From Cupriavidus sp. 2SB (GTDB lineage: Bacteria; Pseudomonadota; Gammaproteobacteria; Burkholderiales; Burkholderiaceae), in NCBI RefSeq assembly GCF_005503625.1, contig NZ_SCMX01000060.1:1-43767 (forward strand): a stretch of 43,767 bases of DNA. Reading direction: 5' to 3'. A model generated the notes under the pieces. The model was given only the letters and a program-made list of their open reading frames with translations. It did not search any database and was not told where the DNA came from. Below are positions 23,619-32,186 of the stretch, piece after piece. The first letter of the stretch is position 1. Each line of letters starts with the position of its first letter. A program made the translations under genes and the position numbers.

Positions 23619-25289
23619 ATGACAGGGCGAACCACAACACGTATTGGACTATTCGGGATCTTGCAGACAGCTTTGCTGGCATCGGCACTCTCATTGGCCG
23701 GTTGCGGCGGCGATTCACCAGACGCCGAGTCGCCCGCGTCCGTGACACCTCCCGGAGCCGTAGCACCACCGCCTGCACCTTCGACACCAACCGCGCATGC
23801 CGTCGGCGGAACGGTCAGCGGACTGACGGGCAAGAGCCTGGTACTGCTGTTGAATGACGACAGCAGCGTCGCGGTATCGTCCAACGGAAGCTTTTCGTTC
23901 CCGGCGCGGCTGGAGGCCGGTGAGTCGTACCGCGTCGCCGTGAAGACCCATCCGGAAACACCCACACAGCTTTGCACCGTCGATGCTGGTTCCGGTGTCG
24001 TCAGCGATGCCGATATCACGAGCGTCAAGGTGGTGTGCGCCGATGCATTCCGGATCGGCGGGACGCTCGGCGGATTGAGTGGCAACGGACTCATCCTGCA
24101 AAACAACGCTGGCGATCTGCTGACTGTCGATGCCAATGGCAACTTCACGTTCCCGACGCCACTGCTCTCCGGCGCGTCCTACGGCATCAAGGTATTGCGG
24201 CCCGGGATTCCGGCACAACGCTGCATCATCAACGCGGGAAGCGGCGTGGTGAGCGGTGCGGACATTGGAGACATCGCCGTCATCTGCACCACCCCGACAG
24301 CGCGCAGTGCCTACGTGAGCAATCTCTGCACCAACAGCATCGTCACATTCGACGTGGACCCGGCAACGGGCGCGCTGAACAACGCTGTCTCCGTTCCCGC
24401 CGGGGACTTTCCGGAATACCTCGCCATTGCCCCTGGCGGAAAGTTCGGCTATGTGCCGAACTACGGAGACGGCACGATTCACGGGTATGCGATCGATGCG
24501 GCAACGGGCGCGCTAACCGCCTTCGGCACGCCGGTCGCCACCAACCAGGCCGCACCTGTCACCATGACGTTCCATCCGGCCGGCGGCATTGCCTATGTGC
24601 CAAATCTCACCGCGAACACCTTGTCGGTGTTCTCGATCGATGCATCTTCCGGCGCCTTCACGGCAATCGGTGCGCCTGTTGCGAGTCCGGCATACCCCAA
24701 GGACATCGTATTGGACTCCATCGGCAAGTTTGCCTACGGCCTTCACAACAACCTCGCGACGCCCCTTTCCGCATACGCGATCGATGATGCGACGAAGATG
24801 CCGACCGTGATAGCCGATGCGGTACCGTCGGCCCTCCCCCTGGCAACGGACATTGCCAAGCATCCGAACGACAAGTACCTCTACGTCACGAACAACAATC
24901 AGACCCTGACCGCATTTGCCATCGACCGCACCACAGGGAAACTGACGCAGATCGGCGCTCCTGTCCCAACGGGCTGGCAGCCGGATTCCCTTGCCATCGA
25001 TCCCTCCGGGCGGTTCGCCTATGTCGCGAATCACTCAAGCGACTCGATCTCGGCATATCGAATCGATCAGCAAACCGGCGCCTTGTCCTCTCTGGGTCCG
25101 GATGTTGCCACGGGCAGGAATCCTACTGGCCCCGTCTTCGATCCATCTGGAAAGTACCTCTACATCATCGGATTCCGGGATGGTCAGATCTGGCGCTATG
25201 CATTCCATGCAGCAACGGGACAACTCGATGCCGGCACGCTGGCCAGCTCCGGAAATTGTCCGCTGAGGCTCCGATTCGGCATACCCTGA
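23619..25289 (+). CDS. Beta-propeller lipoprotein with duplicated N-terminal module
   Basis: 556 residues. The lipobox is LSLAGC (Cys about 29), followed by a Pro/Ala-rich tether. Two homologous modules of about 80 residues come next (about 61-140 and 143-222): each starts GGT(V/L)(S/G)GL, contains NG(S/N)F(S/T)FP, and ends with a cysteine pair (LCTVDAGSGVVS...VVC and RCIINAGSGVVS...VIC). From about 225 to the end is a seven-bladed propeller of YVTN/lactonase type with repeated units such as YVSNLCTNSIVTFDVDPATG, YVPNYGDGTIHGYAID and YVANHSSDSISAYRID. It resembles 6-phosphogluconolactonase-fold proteins but is exported and lipid anchored, so it is more likely a surface-binding protein. The start is ATG at 23619. 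Confidence 0.82.
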   Translation: MTGRTTTRIGLFGILQTALLASALSLAGCGGDSPDAESPASVTPPGAVAPPPAPSTPTAHAVGGTVSGLTGKSLVLLLNDDSSVAVSSNGSFSFPARLEAGESYRVAVKTHPETPTQLCTVDAGSGVVSDADITSVKVVCADAFRIGGTLGGLSGNGLILQNNAGDLLTVDANGNFTFPTPLLSGASYGIKVLRPGIPAQRCIINAGSGVVSGADIGDIAVICTTPTARSAYVSNLCTNSIVTFDVDPATGALNNAVSVPAGDFPEYLAIAPGGKFGYVPNYGDGTIHGYAIDAATGALTAFGTPVATNQAAPVTMTFHPAGGIAYVPNLTANTLSVFSIDASSGAFTAIGAPVASPAYPKDIVLDSIGKFAYGLHNNLATPLSAYAIDDATKMPTVIADAVPSALPLATDIAKHPNDKYLYVTNNNQTLTAFAIDRTTGKLTQIGAPVPTGWQPDSLAIDPSGRFAYVANHSSDSISAYRIDQQTGALSSLGPDVATGRNPTGPVFDPSGKYLYIIGFRDGQIWRYAFHAATGQLDAGTLASSGNCPLRLRFGIP

Positions 25290-25304
25290 CTATCTGGACG
25301 CCAA

Positions 25305-25610
25305 CTACCGCAACGCCCTGCCCCCGTACCATCCGCCGCCAAACGCCAGCGGATGCAAACGGTCGATCAGTGCGCGCGCCTGTGCCACGGTCTCGATGGC
25401 CAGCGCGCGCTGGACTTCCAACTGGCTGAGTCGCGCGGTTTCCACGTAGATCGCTACAGCAGTCACCACCGCGGCCTTGGCCAGCGGTTCCAGCAACGAT
25501 GTGGGGTCCACGTCGAAGTGCCGCTGGCTGGCGATCCAGCGGCCGCAGGCGTAGTCCGCCTGCTCCAGCGCCTGCCGCACGAAGACCTCGTCCTTGTTAC
25601 CTCTGAACAA
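25305..25610 (-). CDS. Small hypothetical protein downstream of cyoD
   Basis: 101 residues starting at TTG (25610) with GGAG at proper spacing, 19 bases after the cyoD stop and on the same strand, so probably the last gene of the cyo operon. The protein is mostly helical, with a central hydrophobic stretch LLEPLAKAAVVTAVAIYVE that could form one membrane helix or a buried helix, and a Gly-rich tail GGGWYGGRALR. I do not recognise the family. It is not cyoE (a large membrane farnesyltransferase), nor any known assembly factor. It is convergent with the propeller gene, with only 15 bases between them. Confidence 0.6.
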   Translation of the reverse strand: MFRGNKDEVFVRQALEQADYACGRWIASQRHFDVDPTSLLEPLAKAAVVTAVAIYVETARLSQLEVQRALAIETVAQARALIDRLHPLAFGGGWYGGRALR

Positions 25611-25629
25611 GACTCGCTCCGATAAAAGA

Positions 25630-25995
25630 TCAACGCGCCGCAGGGATCGACTGCATCGGCATCATGTTCAACGTCGCGTTGTGCATGACCCAGAGCGAAC
25701 CGGACACGACGATGGCAATCAGGAACACCGTGCAGGCGAAGATGGCCGAGTTGCCGCGCTGGCCCTTGCGTGGCCCCAGGTGCAGGAAGAACACCAGTTG
25801 CACGATCAGTTGCGCGACGCACAGCGCCACGATGATCGCCAACGCAGCAGACGGCGGCAACAGCTTGCCCATCACCGCACCGAAGGAAACAAGCGTCAGG
25901 ACGACGGACAGCGCATAGCCCACCAGATGGCTGCGCAGGCTGCCGTGCGAGCCGTGCGCAGCATGCTCGCTGTCGTGGGTATCGGTAGTGCTCAC
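25630..25995 (-). CDS. cyoD: Cytochrome bo3 ubiquinol oxidase subunit IV
   Basis: 121 residues with three membrane helices (about 24-44, 52-74, 85-108) and family motifs SLRSHLVGYALSVVLT and VQLVFFLHL. Subunit IV is a small membrane protein that aids assembly of the haem-copper oxidase. The start is a GTG at 25995 overlapping the cyoC stop by 4 bases (GTGA), with AGGGAA upstream. The open frame continues much further upstream (to 26520), but that is antisense-free overlap with cyoC and not part of this protein. The His-rich head (HDSEHAAHGSHG) is common in the family. Confidence 0.95.
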   Translation of the reverse strand: MSTTDTHDSEHAAHGSHGSLRSHLVGYALSVVLTLVSFGAVMGKLLPPSAALAIIVALCVAQLIVQLVFFLHLGPRKGQRGNSAIFACTVFLIAIVVSGSLWVMHNATLNMMPMQSIPAAR

Positions 25996-26678
25996 AGGAA
26001 TTCCCTCAGATAAACGATGGTGAAGACGCAGATCCAGACCAGATCCAGGAAGTGCCAGAACAGGCTCAGGCATGCGAGCTTGCGACGCACGGTGCCATCG
26101 AGCCCGAACACCTGGATCTGATGCACCATCACGGTCAGCCACAACAGGCCAGCCGTGACGTGCAGGCCGTGCGTACCCACCAGCATGAAGAACGCCGACA
26201 GGTAGGCGCTGCGATGCGGACCCGCACCTTCGTGCAGCAGTTCGCGGAACTCGTAGATCTCCATCCCCACGAAGGCGGCGCCCAGCGCGAAGGTCAGCAC
26301 GAGCCAGCGCACCACATGGCGCGCATCGCCCGGTTGTCCAGTCTTGCCGCGCTTGTCGAGTCCGAGCATCGCCACGCCGAACGTCAGGCTGCTGGTCAGC
26401 AGCAGCATGGTTTCGCCCAGTACAAAGCGCAGGTCGAACAGTTCGCGGCCGGAAGGCGCACCGGCCGTGTTGTTGACCAGCACGCCGAACGTCGCGAACA
26501 GCACCGCGAAGATCAGGCAATCGCTCATCAGGTACAGCCAGAAGCCCAGCGTCAGGCGCGATTGCACTTGCTCGTCATGATGCCCATGGTCATGATCGGC
26601 ATGGGTGTCGTGCGGATGGATGACCGCGCCCTCAGCAGTCGTCGCCGCATCCGCGCGCAGTTTCAGGGTTGTACTCAT
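25992..26678 (-). CDS. cyoC: Cytochrome bo3 ubiquinol oxidase subunit III
   Basis: 228 residues with five membrane helices of the COX3 domain. A His/Asp-rich leader (about 20-36) is followed by LGFWLYLMSDCLIFAVLFAT, then FVLGETMLLLTSS, FVGMEIYEF, the LVGTHGLHVTAGL segment and the closing FWHFLDLVWICVFTIVYL. Subunit III stabilises the catalytic core. The ATG at 26678 lies one base after the cyoB stop codon, so the genes are tightly coupled. The gene shows no defect. Confidence 0.96.
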   Translation of the reverse strand: MSTTLKLRADAATTAEGAVIHPHDTHADHDHGHHDEQVQSRLTLGFWLYLMSDCLIFAVLFATFGVLVNNTAGAPSGRELFDLRFVLGETMLLLTSSLTFGVAMLGLDKRGKTGQPGDARHVVRWLVLTFALGAAFVGMEIYEFRELLHEGAGPHRSAYLSAFFMLVGTHGLHVTAGLLWLTVMVHQIQVFGLDGTVRRKLACLSLFWHFLDLVWICVFTIVYLREFL

Positions 26679-26679
26679 C

Positions 26680-28656
26680 TCAGTTCACCGTCCGCAGGGT
26701 ATCGAAGCGCGCACGCTCGATCTTTTCGACTTCCGCCGCCGGCACGTAGTAGTCCACGTCGCGGTCATAGGCGCGCGCGATGAACGTGCCGATCATCGCC
26801 AGAAGGCCCGCGCCCACCATCCACCAGATATGCCAGACAAAGCCGAAGCACAACACCAGCCCGAACACCGAGACCAGGAATCCGGCCGAGGTATTGCGTG
26901 GCATATGGATGTCTTCGTACTGCTTCGGCTGTTGCCACGCACGGCCCGATTCCTTGTCGTCCCAGTGCTGCTCCAGCGACGTGATCTGCGGCACGTGCGC
27001 AAAGTTGTAGAACGGCGCGGGCGATGACGTGGCCCATTCCAGGCTGCGTCCGTCCCACGGATCGCCGGTCAGGTCGCGGTTCTGGTTGCGGTCACGCACG
27101 CTGACGAACAGTTGCCACAGGATCGCGAGAATGCCGCAGCCGATGATCACCGCACCCACCAGCGCCACGATCAGATAGGGCTGCCAGTCGGGATTGTTGT
27201 AGTGGTTCATCCGACGCGTCATACCTTGCAGACCGAGTGCGTACAGCGGCATGAAGGCCAGGTAGAAGCCCACCAGCCAGCACCAGAACGCCACCTTGCC
27301 CCAGAACTCGTTCAGCGTGAAACCGAACACCTTCGGGAACCAGAACGTCATCGCCGCGAGGCAACCGAACACCACGCCGCCGATGATCACGTTGTGGAAG
27401 TGGGCAATCAGGAACAGGCTGTTGTGCAGCACAAAGTCCGCACCCGGCACGGCCAGCAGCACGCCGGTCATGCCGCCCACGGCAAACGTGCACATGAAGC
27501 CGATGGTCCACAGCGTGGACGAGTGGAAGCGGATACGCCCCCGGTACATCGTGAACAGCCAGTTGAACAACTTGACGCCCGTGGGAATCGAGATGATCGA
27601 CGTCATGATGCCGAAGAACGCATTGACGCTGGCGCCCGAGCCCATCGTGAAGAAATGGTGCAGCCAGACGAAGAACGACAGCACGCCGATCGACGACGTG
27701 GCGTAAACCATCGACGTGTAGCCGAACAGCGGCTTGCGCGAGAACGTGGCGATGATCTCCGAGAACGCGCCGAAGCACGGCAGGATCAGCACATAGACCT
27801 CGGGGTGGCCCCAGATCCAGATCAGGTTCACGTACATCATGGCGTTGCCGCCCAGCTCGCTGGTGAAGAAGTGCATGTCCAGGTAGCGGTCGGCCGTGAG
27901 CAGCGCCAGCGTGGCGGTCAGCACCGGGAAGATGGCCACGATCAGGATGTTCGTGATCAGCGCGGTCCAGGTGAACACGGGCATCTTCATCAGCGTCAGG
28001 CCCGGCGCACGCATGCGCAGGATCGTGACGATGAAGTTGATACCGGTGAGCGTGGTGCCCAGCCCCGATATCTGTAATGACCAGATGTAGTAGTCCACCC
28101 CTACCGTTGGGCTATACCCCAGGCCCGACAACGGCGGATACGCGACCCAGCCCGTCGCGGCGAAGTCGCCGACGAACATCGACATCATGACCAGCACCGC
28201 GCCCATCGCCGACATCCAGAAGCTCAGCGAATTGACGAACGGATAGGCCACGTCGCGAGCGCCCACCTGCAGCGGCACGATCACGTTCATCAAACCCAGG
28301 ATGAACGGCGTGGCCACGAAGAAGATCATGATCACGCCGTGTGCCGTGAAGATCTGGTCGTAGTGATGTGGGGGCAGGTAACCCGCTGCATCGCCCACGG
28401 CAATGGCCTGTTGCGCGCGCATCATGATGGCGTCGGCAAAGCCGCGCAGCAGCATGATCAGCGCCATGATGATGTACATCACGCCGATGCGCTTGTGATC
28501 GACCGAGCAGATCCATTCGGTCCACAGGTAGCGCCACTTGCCGAAGTACGTGATGGCGCCCAGCAACGCGGCGCCGCCGAGCATCACCACCAGCAGCGTG
28601 CCCATGATGATGGGTTCGTGCAGCGGAATGGCGTCGAGAGAAAGTTTTCCGAACAT
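26680..28656 (-). CDS. cyoB: Cytochrome bo3 ubiquinol oxidase subunit I
   Basis: 658 residues, full length for CyoB. This is the catalytic subunit: it holds haem b, haem o3 and CuB, reduces O2 to water with electrons from ubiquinol and pumps protons. Key segments are the haem b histidine in TAHGVIMIF, the CuB His and cross-linked Tyr in WGHPEVYVLILP, the CuB pair in WLHHFFTMG, and the haem ligands in LIAHFHNVIIGG. About fifteen membrane helices are expected. It lies four bases after cyoA and one base before cyoC on the minus strand. Intact. Confidence 0.97.
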   Translation of the reverse strand: MFGKLSLDAIPLHEPIIMGTLLVVMLGGAALLGAITYFGKWRYLWTEWICSVDHKRIGVMYIIMALIMLLRGFADAIMMRAQQAIAVGDAAGYLPPHHYDQIFTAHGVIMIFFVATPFILGLMNVIVPLQVGARDVAYPFVNSLSFWMSAMGAVLVMMSMFVGDFAATGWVAYPPLSGLGYSPTVGVDYYIWSLQISGLGTTLTGINFIVTILRMRAPGLTLMKMPVFTWTALITNILIVAIFPVLTATLALLTADRYLDMHFFTSELGGNAMMYVNLIWIWGHPEVYVLILPCFGAFSEIIATFSRKPLFGYTSMVYATSSIGVLSFFVWLHHFFTMGSGASVNAFFGIMTSIISIPTGVKLFNWLFTMYRGRIRFHSSTLWTIGFMCTFAVGGMTGVLLAVPGADFVLHNSLFLIAHFHNVIIGGVVFGCLAAMTFWFPKVFGFTLNEFWGKVAFWCWLVGFYLAFMPLYALGLQGMTRRMNHYNNPDWQPYLIVALVGAVIIGCGILAILWQLFVSVRDRNQNRDLTGDPWDGRSLEWATSSPAPFYNFAHVPQITSLEQHWDDKESGRAWQQPKQYEDIHMPRNTSAGFLVSVFGLVLCFGFVWHIWWMVGAGLLAMIGTFIARAYDRDVDYYVPAAEVEKIERARFDTLRTVN

Positions 28657-28660
28657 GGTG

Positions 28661-29647
28661 TCAGCGCTCCAGCGTGGTGGGTGCGGCCTCGGGCAGAGGC
28701 GGCAGTGCGGCGCGCAGGGTCACGGGACTGTCGGCGCGGCAGATGTCGTCGCTGGCAGCCATGTACTGATCCACCACGCCCTGGAACAGGCGCGGCGATA
28801 CGTTGGCGTAAGTCTTCACGGGGTCTTTGCTGCTGGGCTGTTCCAGCTTGCGGTAGGTGTCTGCGTCAAGCGTGCCGCCCGACGCGCGCGCACGCGCCAC
28901 CCACGCATCGAACTCCGCGCGCGAGGTGGCAATCGTCTTGAAATGCATGTCCGAGAAACCCGCGCCGCTGTAGGCGGCGGATCGGCCCTCGAACACGCCG
29001 GTCTGGTCGGCAATCAAATGCAGCTTGGTCTGCATGCCGCTCATCGCGTAGATCATGCTGCCCAGCTTGGGGATGAACAGCGCGTTCATCGTCGATTCCG
29101 CCGTGATGCGGAAATTGATCGGCGTACCCACCGGCACCGGCAGTTCGTTCAGCGACGCCACACCGTATTGCGGATAGATGAACAGCCACTTCCAATCCAG
29201 CGCAATGACATCCACTTCGATGGGGGCCACCTTCGACTCCAGCGGACGGAACGGGTCCAGCTTGTGCGTGGAGTCCCAGATGATGATGCCCAGCATCGCC
29301 ACGATCACGCATGGAATGCCCCACACCACCACCTCGATCTTCGTCGAGTGCGACCACCGCGGCGCGTATTCGGCTTTGGTGTTGGTCTCGCGATAGCGCC
29401 ATGCAAACACCAGCGTCAGGATGATCACGGGGATCACCACCAGCAGCATCAGCGCCGTGGACAACACGATCAGGTGCCGTGTCTGTTCGGCCACGGAGCC
29501 GCCGGGTGACAGCAGATCCCATGAACAACCGGTGAGCCAGAGCGGCAACGCCAGGGGCGCCACGCGACGAATCGTTGAAACGAGAGGGGTGTGGAGTTTT
29601 CGCCGACGTTCCCTTGTCGGGTCGGCCGATGGCGATGGCTTGCGCAT
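28661..29647 (-). CDS. cyoA: Cytochrome bo3 ubiquinol oxidase subunit II
   Basis: 328 residues. A basic N-terminus and a lipobox LTGC (Cys about 41) are followed by two membrane helices (about 55-82 and 100-123), then the periplasmic cupredoxin domain (about 130-245) and a COX aromatic-rich region. As usual for quinol oxidases the CuA cysteine pair is absent (AESTMNALFIPKLGSMIYAM in that region). The start at 29647 follows AAGG at good spacing; the frame continues upstream to 29734 but would lie over the operator. First gene of the operon, divergent from a MocR-type regulator. Confidence 0.95.
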   Translation of the reverse strand: MRKPSPSADPTRERRRKLHTPLVSTIRRVAPLALPLWLTGCSWDLLSPGGSVAEQTRHLIVLSTALMLLVVIPVIILTLVFAWRYRETNTKAEYAPRWSHSTKIEVVVWGIPCVIVAMLGIIIWDSTHKLDPFRPLESKVAPIEVDVIALDWKWLFIYPQYGVASLNELPVPVGTPINFRITAESTMNALFIPKLGSMIYAMSGMQTKLHLIADQTGVFEGRSAAYSGAGFSDMHFKTIATSRAEFDAWVARARASGGTLDADTYRKLEQPSSKDPVKTYANVSPRLFQGVVDQYMAASDDICRADSPVTLRAALPPLPEAAPTTLER

Positions 29648-29686
29648 ATCAATACCTTGATGTCCGGGGGCGCGGCGAAATGCTGT

Positions 29687-29742
29687 TTGTATGGATTTCC
29701 CCGCGATGCGCGGCATGCTAAGGTAAGACAACATCCATACAA
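29687..29742. promoter_or_regulatory. Perfect 10-bp inverted repeat between cyoA and the MocR gene
   Basis: TTGTATGGAT (29687-29696) and ATCCATACAA (29733-29742) are exact inverted copies with centres 46 bases apart. They occupy the 107-base divergent gap, and the right arm ends 12 bases before the MocR start codon. Two spaced half-sites of this kind fit a dimeric GntR/MocR regulator; control of its own gene and possibly of cyoABCD is the natural inference. Confidence 0.7.
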
Positions 29743-29754
29743 GGGTTTCACCTC

Positions 29755-31143
29755 ATGCCTACAACGCCGCGTGACGCCGACTTGCCGAACTGGATCGGCA
29801 CCTTTGTGGCAGGCCCCCGCTATGTGCAGATTGCGGACTTCCTGGAGCGTGCGGTGGCAGGCGGGAAGTTGTCGCCGGGAGACCGGCTCGCGCCGCAGCG
29901 CGAACTCGCCGCCATGCTGGGGGTCGACTTGACGACCGTTACCCGTGCACTGGCCGAAGCGCGCCGGCGCGGCCTGATCACCGCCCGTGGATCGCAGGGC
30001 ACGTACATCGCCGCGCCCGCGTTCGATCTGGTGCAGGCCGTGGACCTGAGCATGAACGTGCCGCCACCGCCCGCCGAGATCGACTTCGACGACATGCTGC
30101 GTCGCGGACTCGCACAGGTGACCGTACGCGCCGATGCAAGCCTGCTGATGACCTATCAACTGGGCGGCGGCACGCAACCCGATCGCACGGCCGGTGCGCA
30201 GTGGCTCGCGCCGATACTTGGGACGATTGCGCCAGCATCCGTGATCGCATGTCCCGGCGCGCAGTCCGCGCTGGCCGCACTGATCCTGTGCCGCACGGCG
30301 CCGGATGGCGTGGTGGCGACGGAACCGCTGGTCTATCCCGGCATCCGCGCCGCCGCCAAGCAGTTGGGACGCGAAGTCGTGACCATCGCCGTCGATGACG
30401 ATGGCATGCGGCCCGATGCGCTGGACGCCGCATGCGCGTCGCAGCGCGTGCAACTGCTGTATCTCAACCCCACATTGCAGAATCCCACCACGCACACGAT
30501 GCCCGAGTCGCGCCGACGCGAACTCGCGCGTATCGCACAGCGCCGGGGCATCACGATTGTGGAAGACGATCCGTACTGGCTGCTGACGCCCGATGCGCCA
30601 CCGCCCTTTGCGGCCATCGCGCCCGCCGAGACCGTGTACATCGCCACGCTATCGAAATGCCTGAGTCCGGGATTGCGCACCGCCTACGCGGTAACACCGG
30701 ACACGGCGCTGCAGGAGTCTTTCCTTGCGGCGCTGCGTGCCTTGACATTGATGGCATCGCCCGTGGCCACGGCGCTGGCTACGCAGTGGATCCACGACGG
30801 ATCGGCTCTCGCGCTGCTGATGGGGATACGCGAAGAAGCCGCAGCGCGGCAGGATATCGCGCGCCAATGGCTGGTCGGCAACGGACCGCAGACGCCGTGG
30901 GGCATTCACGTCTGGCATCCGTTGCCGAGCTACTGGAATGCGGCGGCATTCAGCCGCGCCGCGCGCGATGAAGATCTGCGCGTCACCGCATCCGATGTGT
31001 TTGCCGATGGCAGCGGCTCGCCCAACGCCATCCGCATTTCCCTGGGCGGCGCGGCCACGCGTGCGCAGTTGTCTGCGGCATTGCGCAAGCTGTCGGGATT
31101 GTTCGCACGCAAGCCGTCCGATGCGGGGTTGATGGTGGTATAG
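29755..31143 (+). CDS. MocR/GntR-type regulator with aminotransferase fold
   Basis: 462 residues: GntR winged helix (about 22-88; PQRELAAMLGVDLTTVTRAL in the recognition region), linker, then a class I aminotransferase-like domain (about 130-455). The PLP-binding Lys is at about 301 in TLSKCLSPGLRTAY, and VEDDPYW carries the PLP-contacting Asp. Proteins of this type regulate amine, amino acid or vitamin B6 genes and are usually next to their targets. Here the only divergent neighbour is cyoA, which is not a typical MocR target, so the regulator may mainly control itself. The ATG at 29755 is used; only a weak AGGG lies upstream. Confidence 0.88.
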   Translation: MPTTPRDADLPNWIGTFVAGPRYVQIADFLERAVAGGKLSPGDRLAPQRELAAMLGVDLTTVTRALAEARRRGLITARGSQGTYIAAPAFDLVQAVDLSMNVPPPPAEIDFDDMLRRGLAQVTVRADASLLMTYQLGGGTQPDRTAGAQWLAPILGTIAPASVIACPGAQSALAALILCRTAPDGVVATEPLVYPGIRAAAKQLGREVVTIAVDDDGMRPDALDAACASQRVQLLYLNPTLQNPTTHTMPESRRRELARIAQRRGITIVEDDPYWLLTPDAPPPFAAIAPAETVYIATLSKCLSPGLRTAYAVTPDTALQESFLAALRALTLMASPVATALATQWIHDGSALALLMGIREEAAARQDIARQWLVGNGPQTPWGIHVWHPLPSYWNAAAFSRAARDEDLRVTASDVFADGSGSPNAIRISLGGAATRAQLSAALRKLSGLFARKPSDAGLMVV

Positions 31144-31154
31144 ATCGATACCCG

Positions 31155-32039
31155 CTACGCGGCCCGCAGTGCCCATAGCGCGTCCAGCACGTACTGCGTC
31201 GCGCGATCCACGTGCTCCCCGCTGTGCGCCAGGCCCAGCCGACGCCACAGCGCCGGCCGCAGCGGGCGCATCACCACGCGTGCATCGGGCGCGGGCGTCG
31301 TCACCTCGTGCGGCAACAGCGCAGCCCCATAGCCAGCCGCCACCAGGCTCTTGATCGCGTCGTTGTAGTTGAGCTGGATACGCGGCACCGGCCTGTGCCC
31401 ACCGCTGGCGAACCACTCGGCGGTCAGGCGAGATAGCCGCGTGGTGTCGTCATTGAGGATCAATGGCCGCGCAGCCAGCCATGCTGGCGTGATACGTGCG
31501 GGGCACGGCCAGCTTGCGGGCAGGAACGCCTGCACCGGATCGCGCCGCCACGGGCGAATCGTCAGCCCCGCCACACGCGCCTGCGGCAAGGCCACCAGAC
31601 CGACCTCCAGCGTGCCGCCCGCCAGTCGCGCCAGGGTCTCCTGCGAAGTCAGCACGGCCACCTGCACGTCGATATCGGGATGCTGCTCCGCCAGCGTGGC
31701 CAGCGCCTGTGGCAACAGATGCGCGATGGCGCCGGTCGATGCACCCAGACGCACACGCCCCGTCAATCCTTGTACTTGCCGCCGCACATCGTGCAGCGCC
31801 ACCTCGGCATCGGCCAGCAGGCGCCGGGCGCGCTCGATCAGCGTTTCACCGATGGACGATGGACGCACCTCGCCGCGCTTGCGCGTCAGCAGTGGCGCAC
31901 CAATGCGCGCTTCCAATTCCGCAATGTGCAGGCTGACCGTGGGCGGCGCCAGATGCAACGCGCGTGCCGCTTCGGCAAAGGAGCCGAGGTCGGCAATGGC
32001 AACGAGGGTACGCAAACGGTCCAGGCTGATCTCGCGCAT
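31155..32039 (-). CDS. LysR-family transcriptional regulator
   Basis: 294 residues with an N-terminal winged helix (about 3-60; LHLAPPTVSLHIAELEARIG is the recognition region) and a periplasmic-binding-type effector domain (about 88-290). The ATG at 32039 is preferred to a GTG at 32045 because GGAG lies at correct spacing. It is divergent from argC across a 147-base gap that contains a perfect palindrome at 32058-32074. The ligand is unknown. Control of the adjacent argC and of itself is the simplest inference. The 3' end is convergent with the MocR gene, 11 bases apart. Confidence 0.9.
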   Translation of the reverse strand: MREISLDRLRTLVAIADLGSFAEAARALHLAPPTVSLHIAELEARIGAPLLTRKRGEVRPSSIGETLIERARRLLADAEVALHDVRRQVQGLTGRVRLGASTGAIAHLLPQALATLAEQHPDIDVQVAVLTSQETLARLAGGTLEVGLVALPQARVAGLTIRPWRRDPVQAFLPASWPCPARITPAWLAARPLILNDDTTRLSRLTAEWFASGGHRPVPRIQLNYNDAIKSLVAAGYGAALLPHEVTTPAPDARVVMRPLRPALWRRLGLAHSGEHVDRATQYVLDALWALRAA

Positions 32040-32057
32040 GGGCACTCCGAATCCATC

Positions 32058-32074
32058 ATTCAGGAAACCTGAAT
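32058..32074. promoter_or_regulatory. Palindromic operator upstream of LysR gene/argC
   Basis: ATTCAGG-AAA-CCTGAAT is a perfect 7-3-7 palindrome starting 18 bases before the LysR start codon (minus strand). It fits the T-N11-A style of LysR binding sites (first T to last A). It probably serves LysR autoregulation and activation of argC. Confidence 0.6.
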
Positions 32075-32186
32075 CTCATCGTCATGAAATTCAACTTTTG
32101 CGATTCTAGCCGGTGGCGCAAGATGGCGTCTCTTCCGCATCCATCGTATCCATCGCAATCTCTATCGCAACTGCGCAGAGGCCACC

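Noticed and set aside
25996..26520. Upstream extension of the cyoD frame
   Set aside because: It overlaps cyoC in another frame; the true start is the coupled GTG at 25995.
26052..28077. Long plus-strand open frames across cyoB and cyoC
   Set aside because: Antisense to well-conserved oxidase subunits and without recognisable domains.
25630..29647. cyoABCD as an aa3-type cytochrome c oxidase
   Set aside because: Subunit II lacks the CuA cysteines and subunit order and lengths fit the quinol oxidase.
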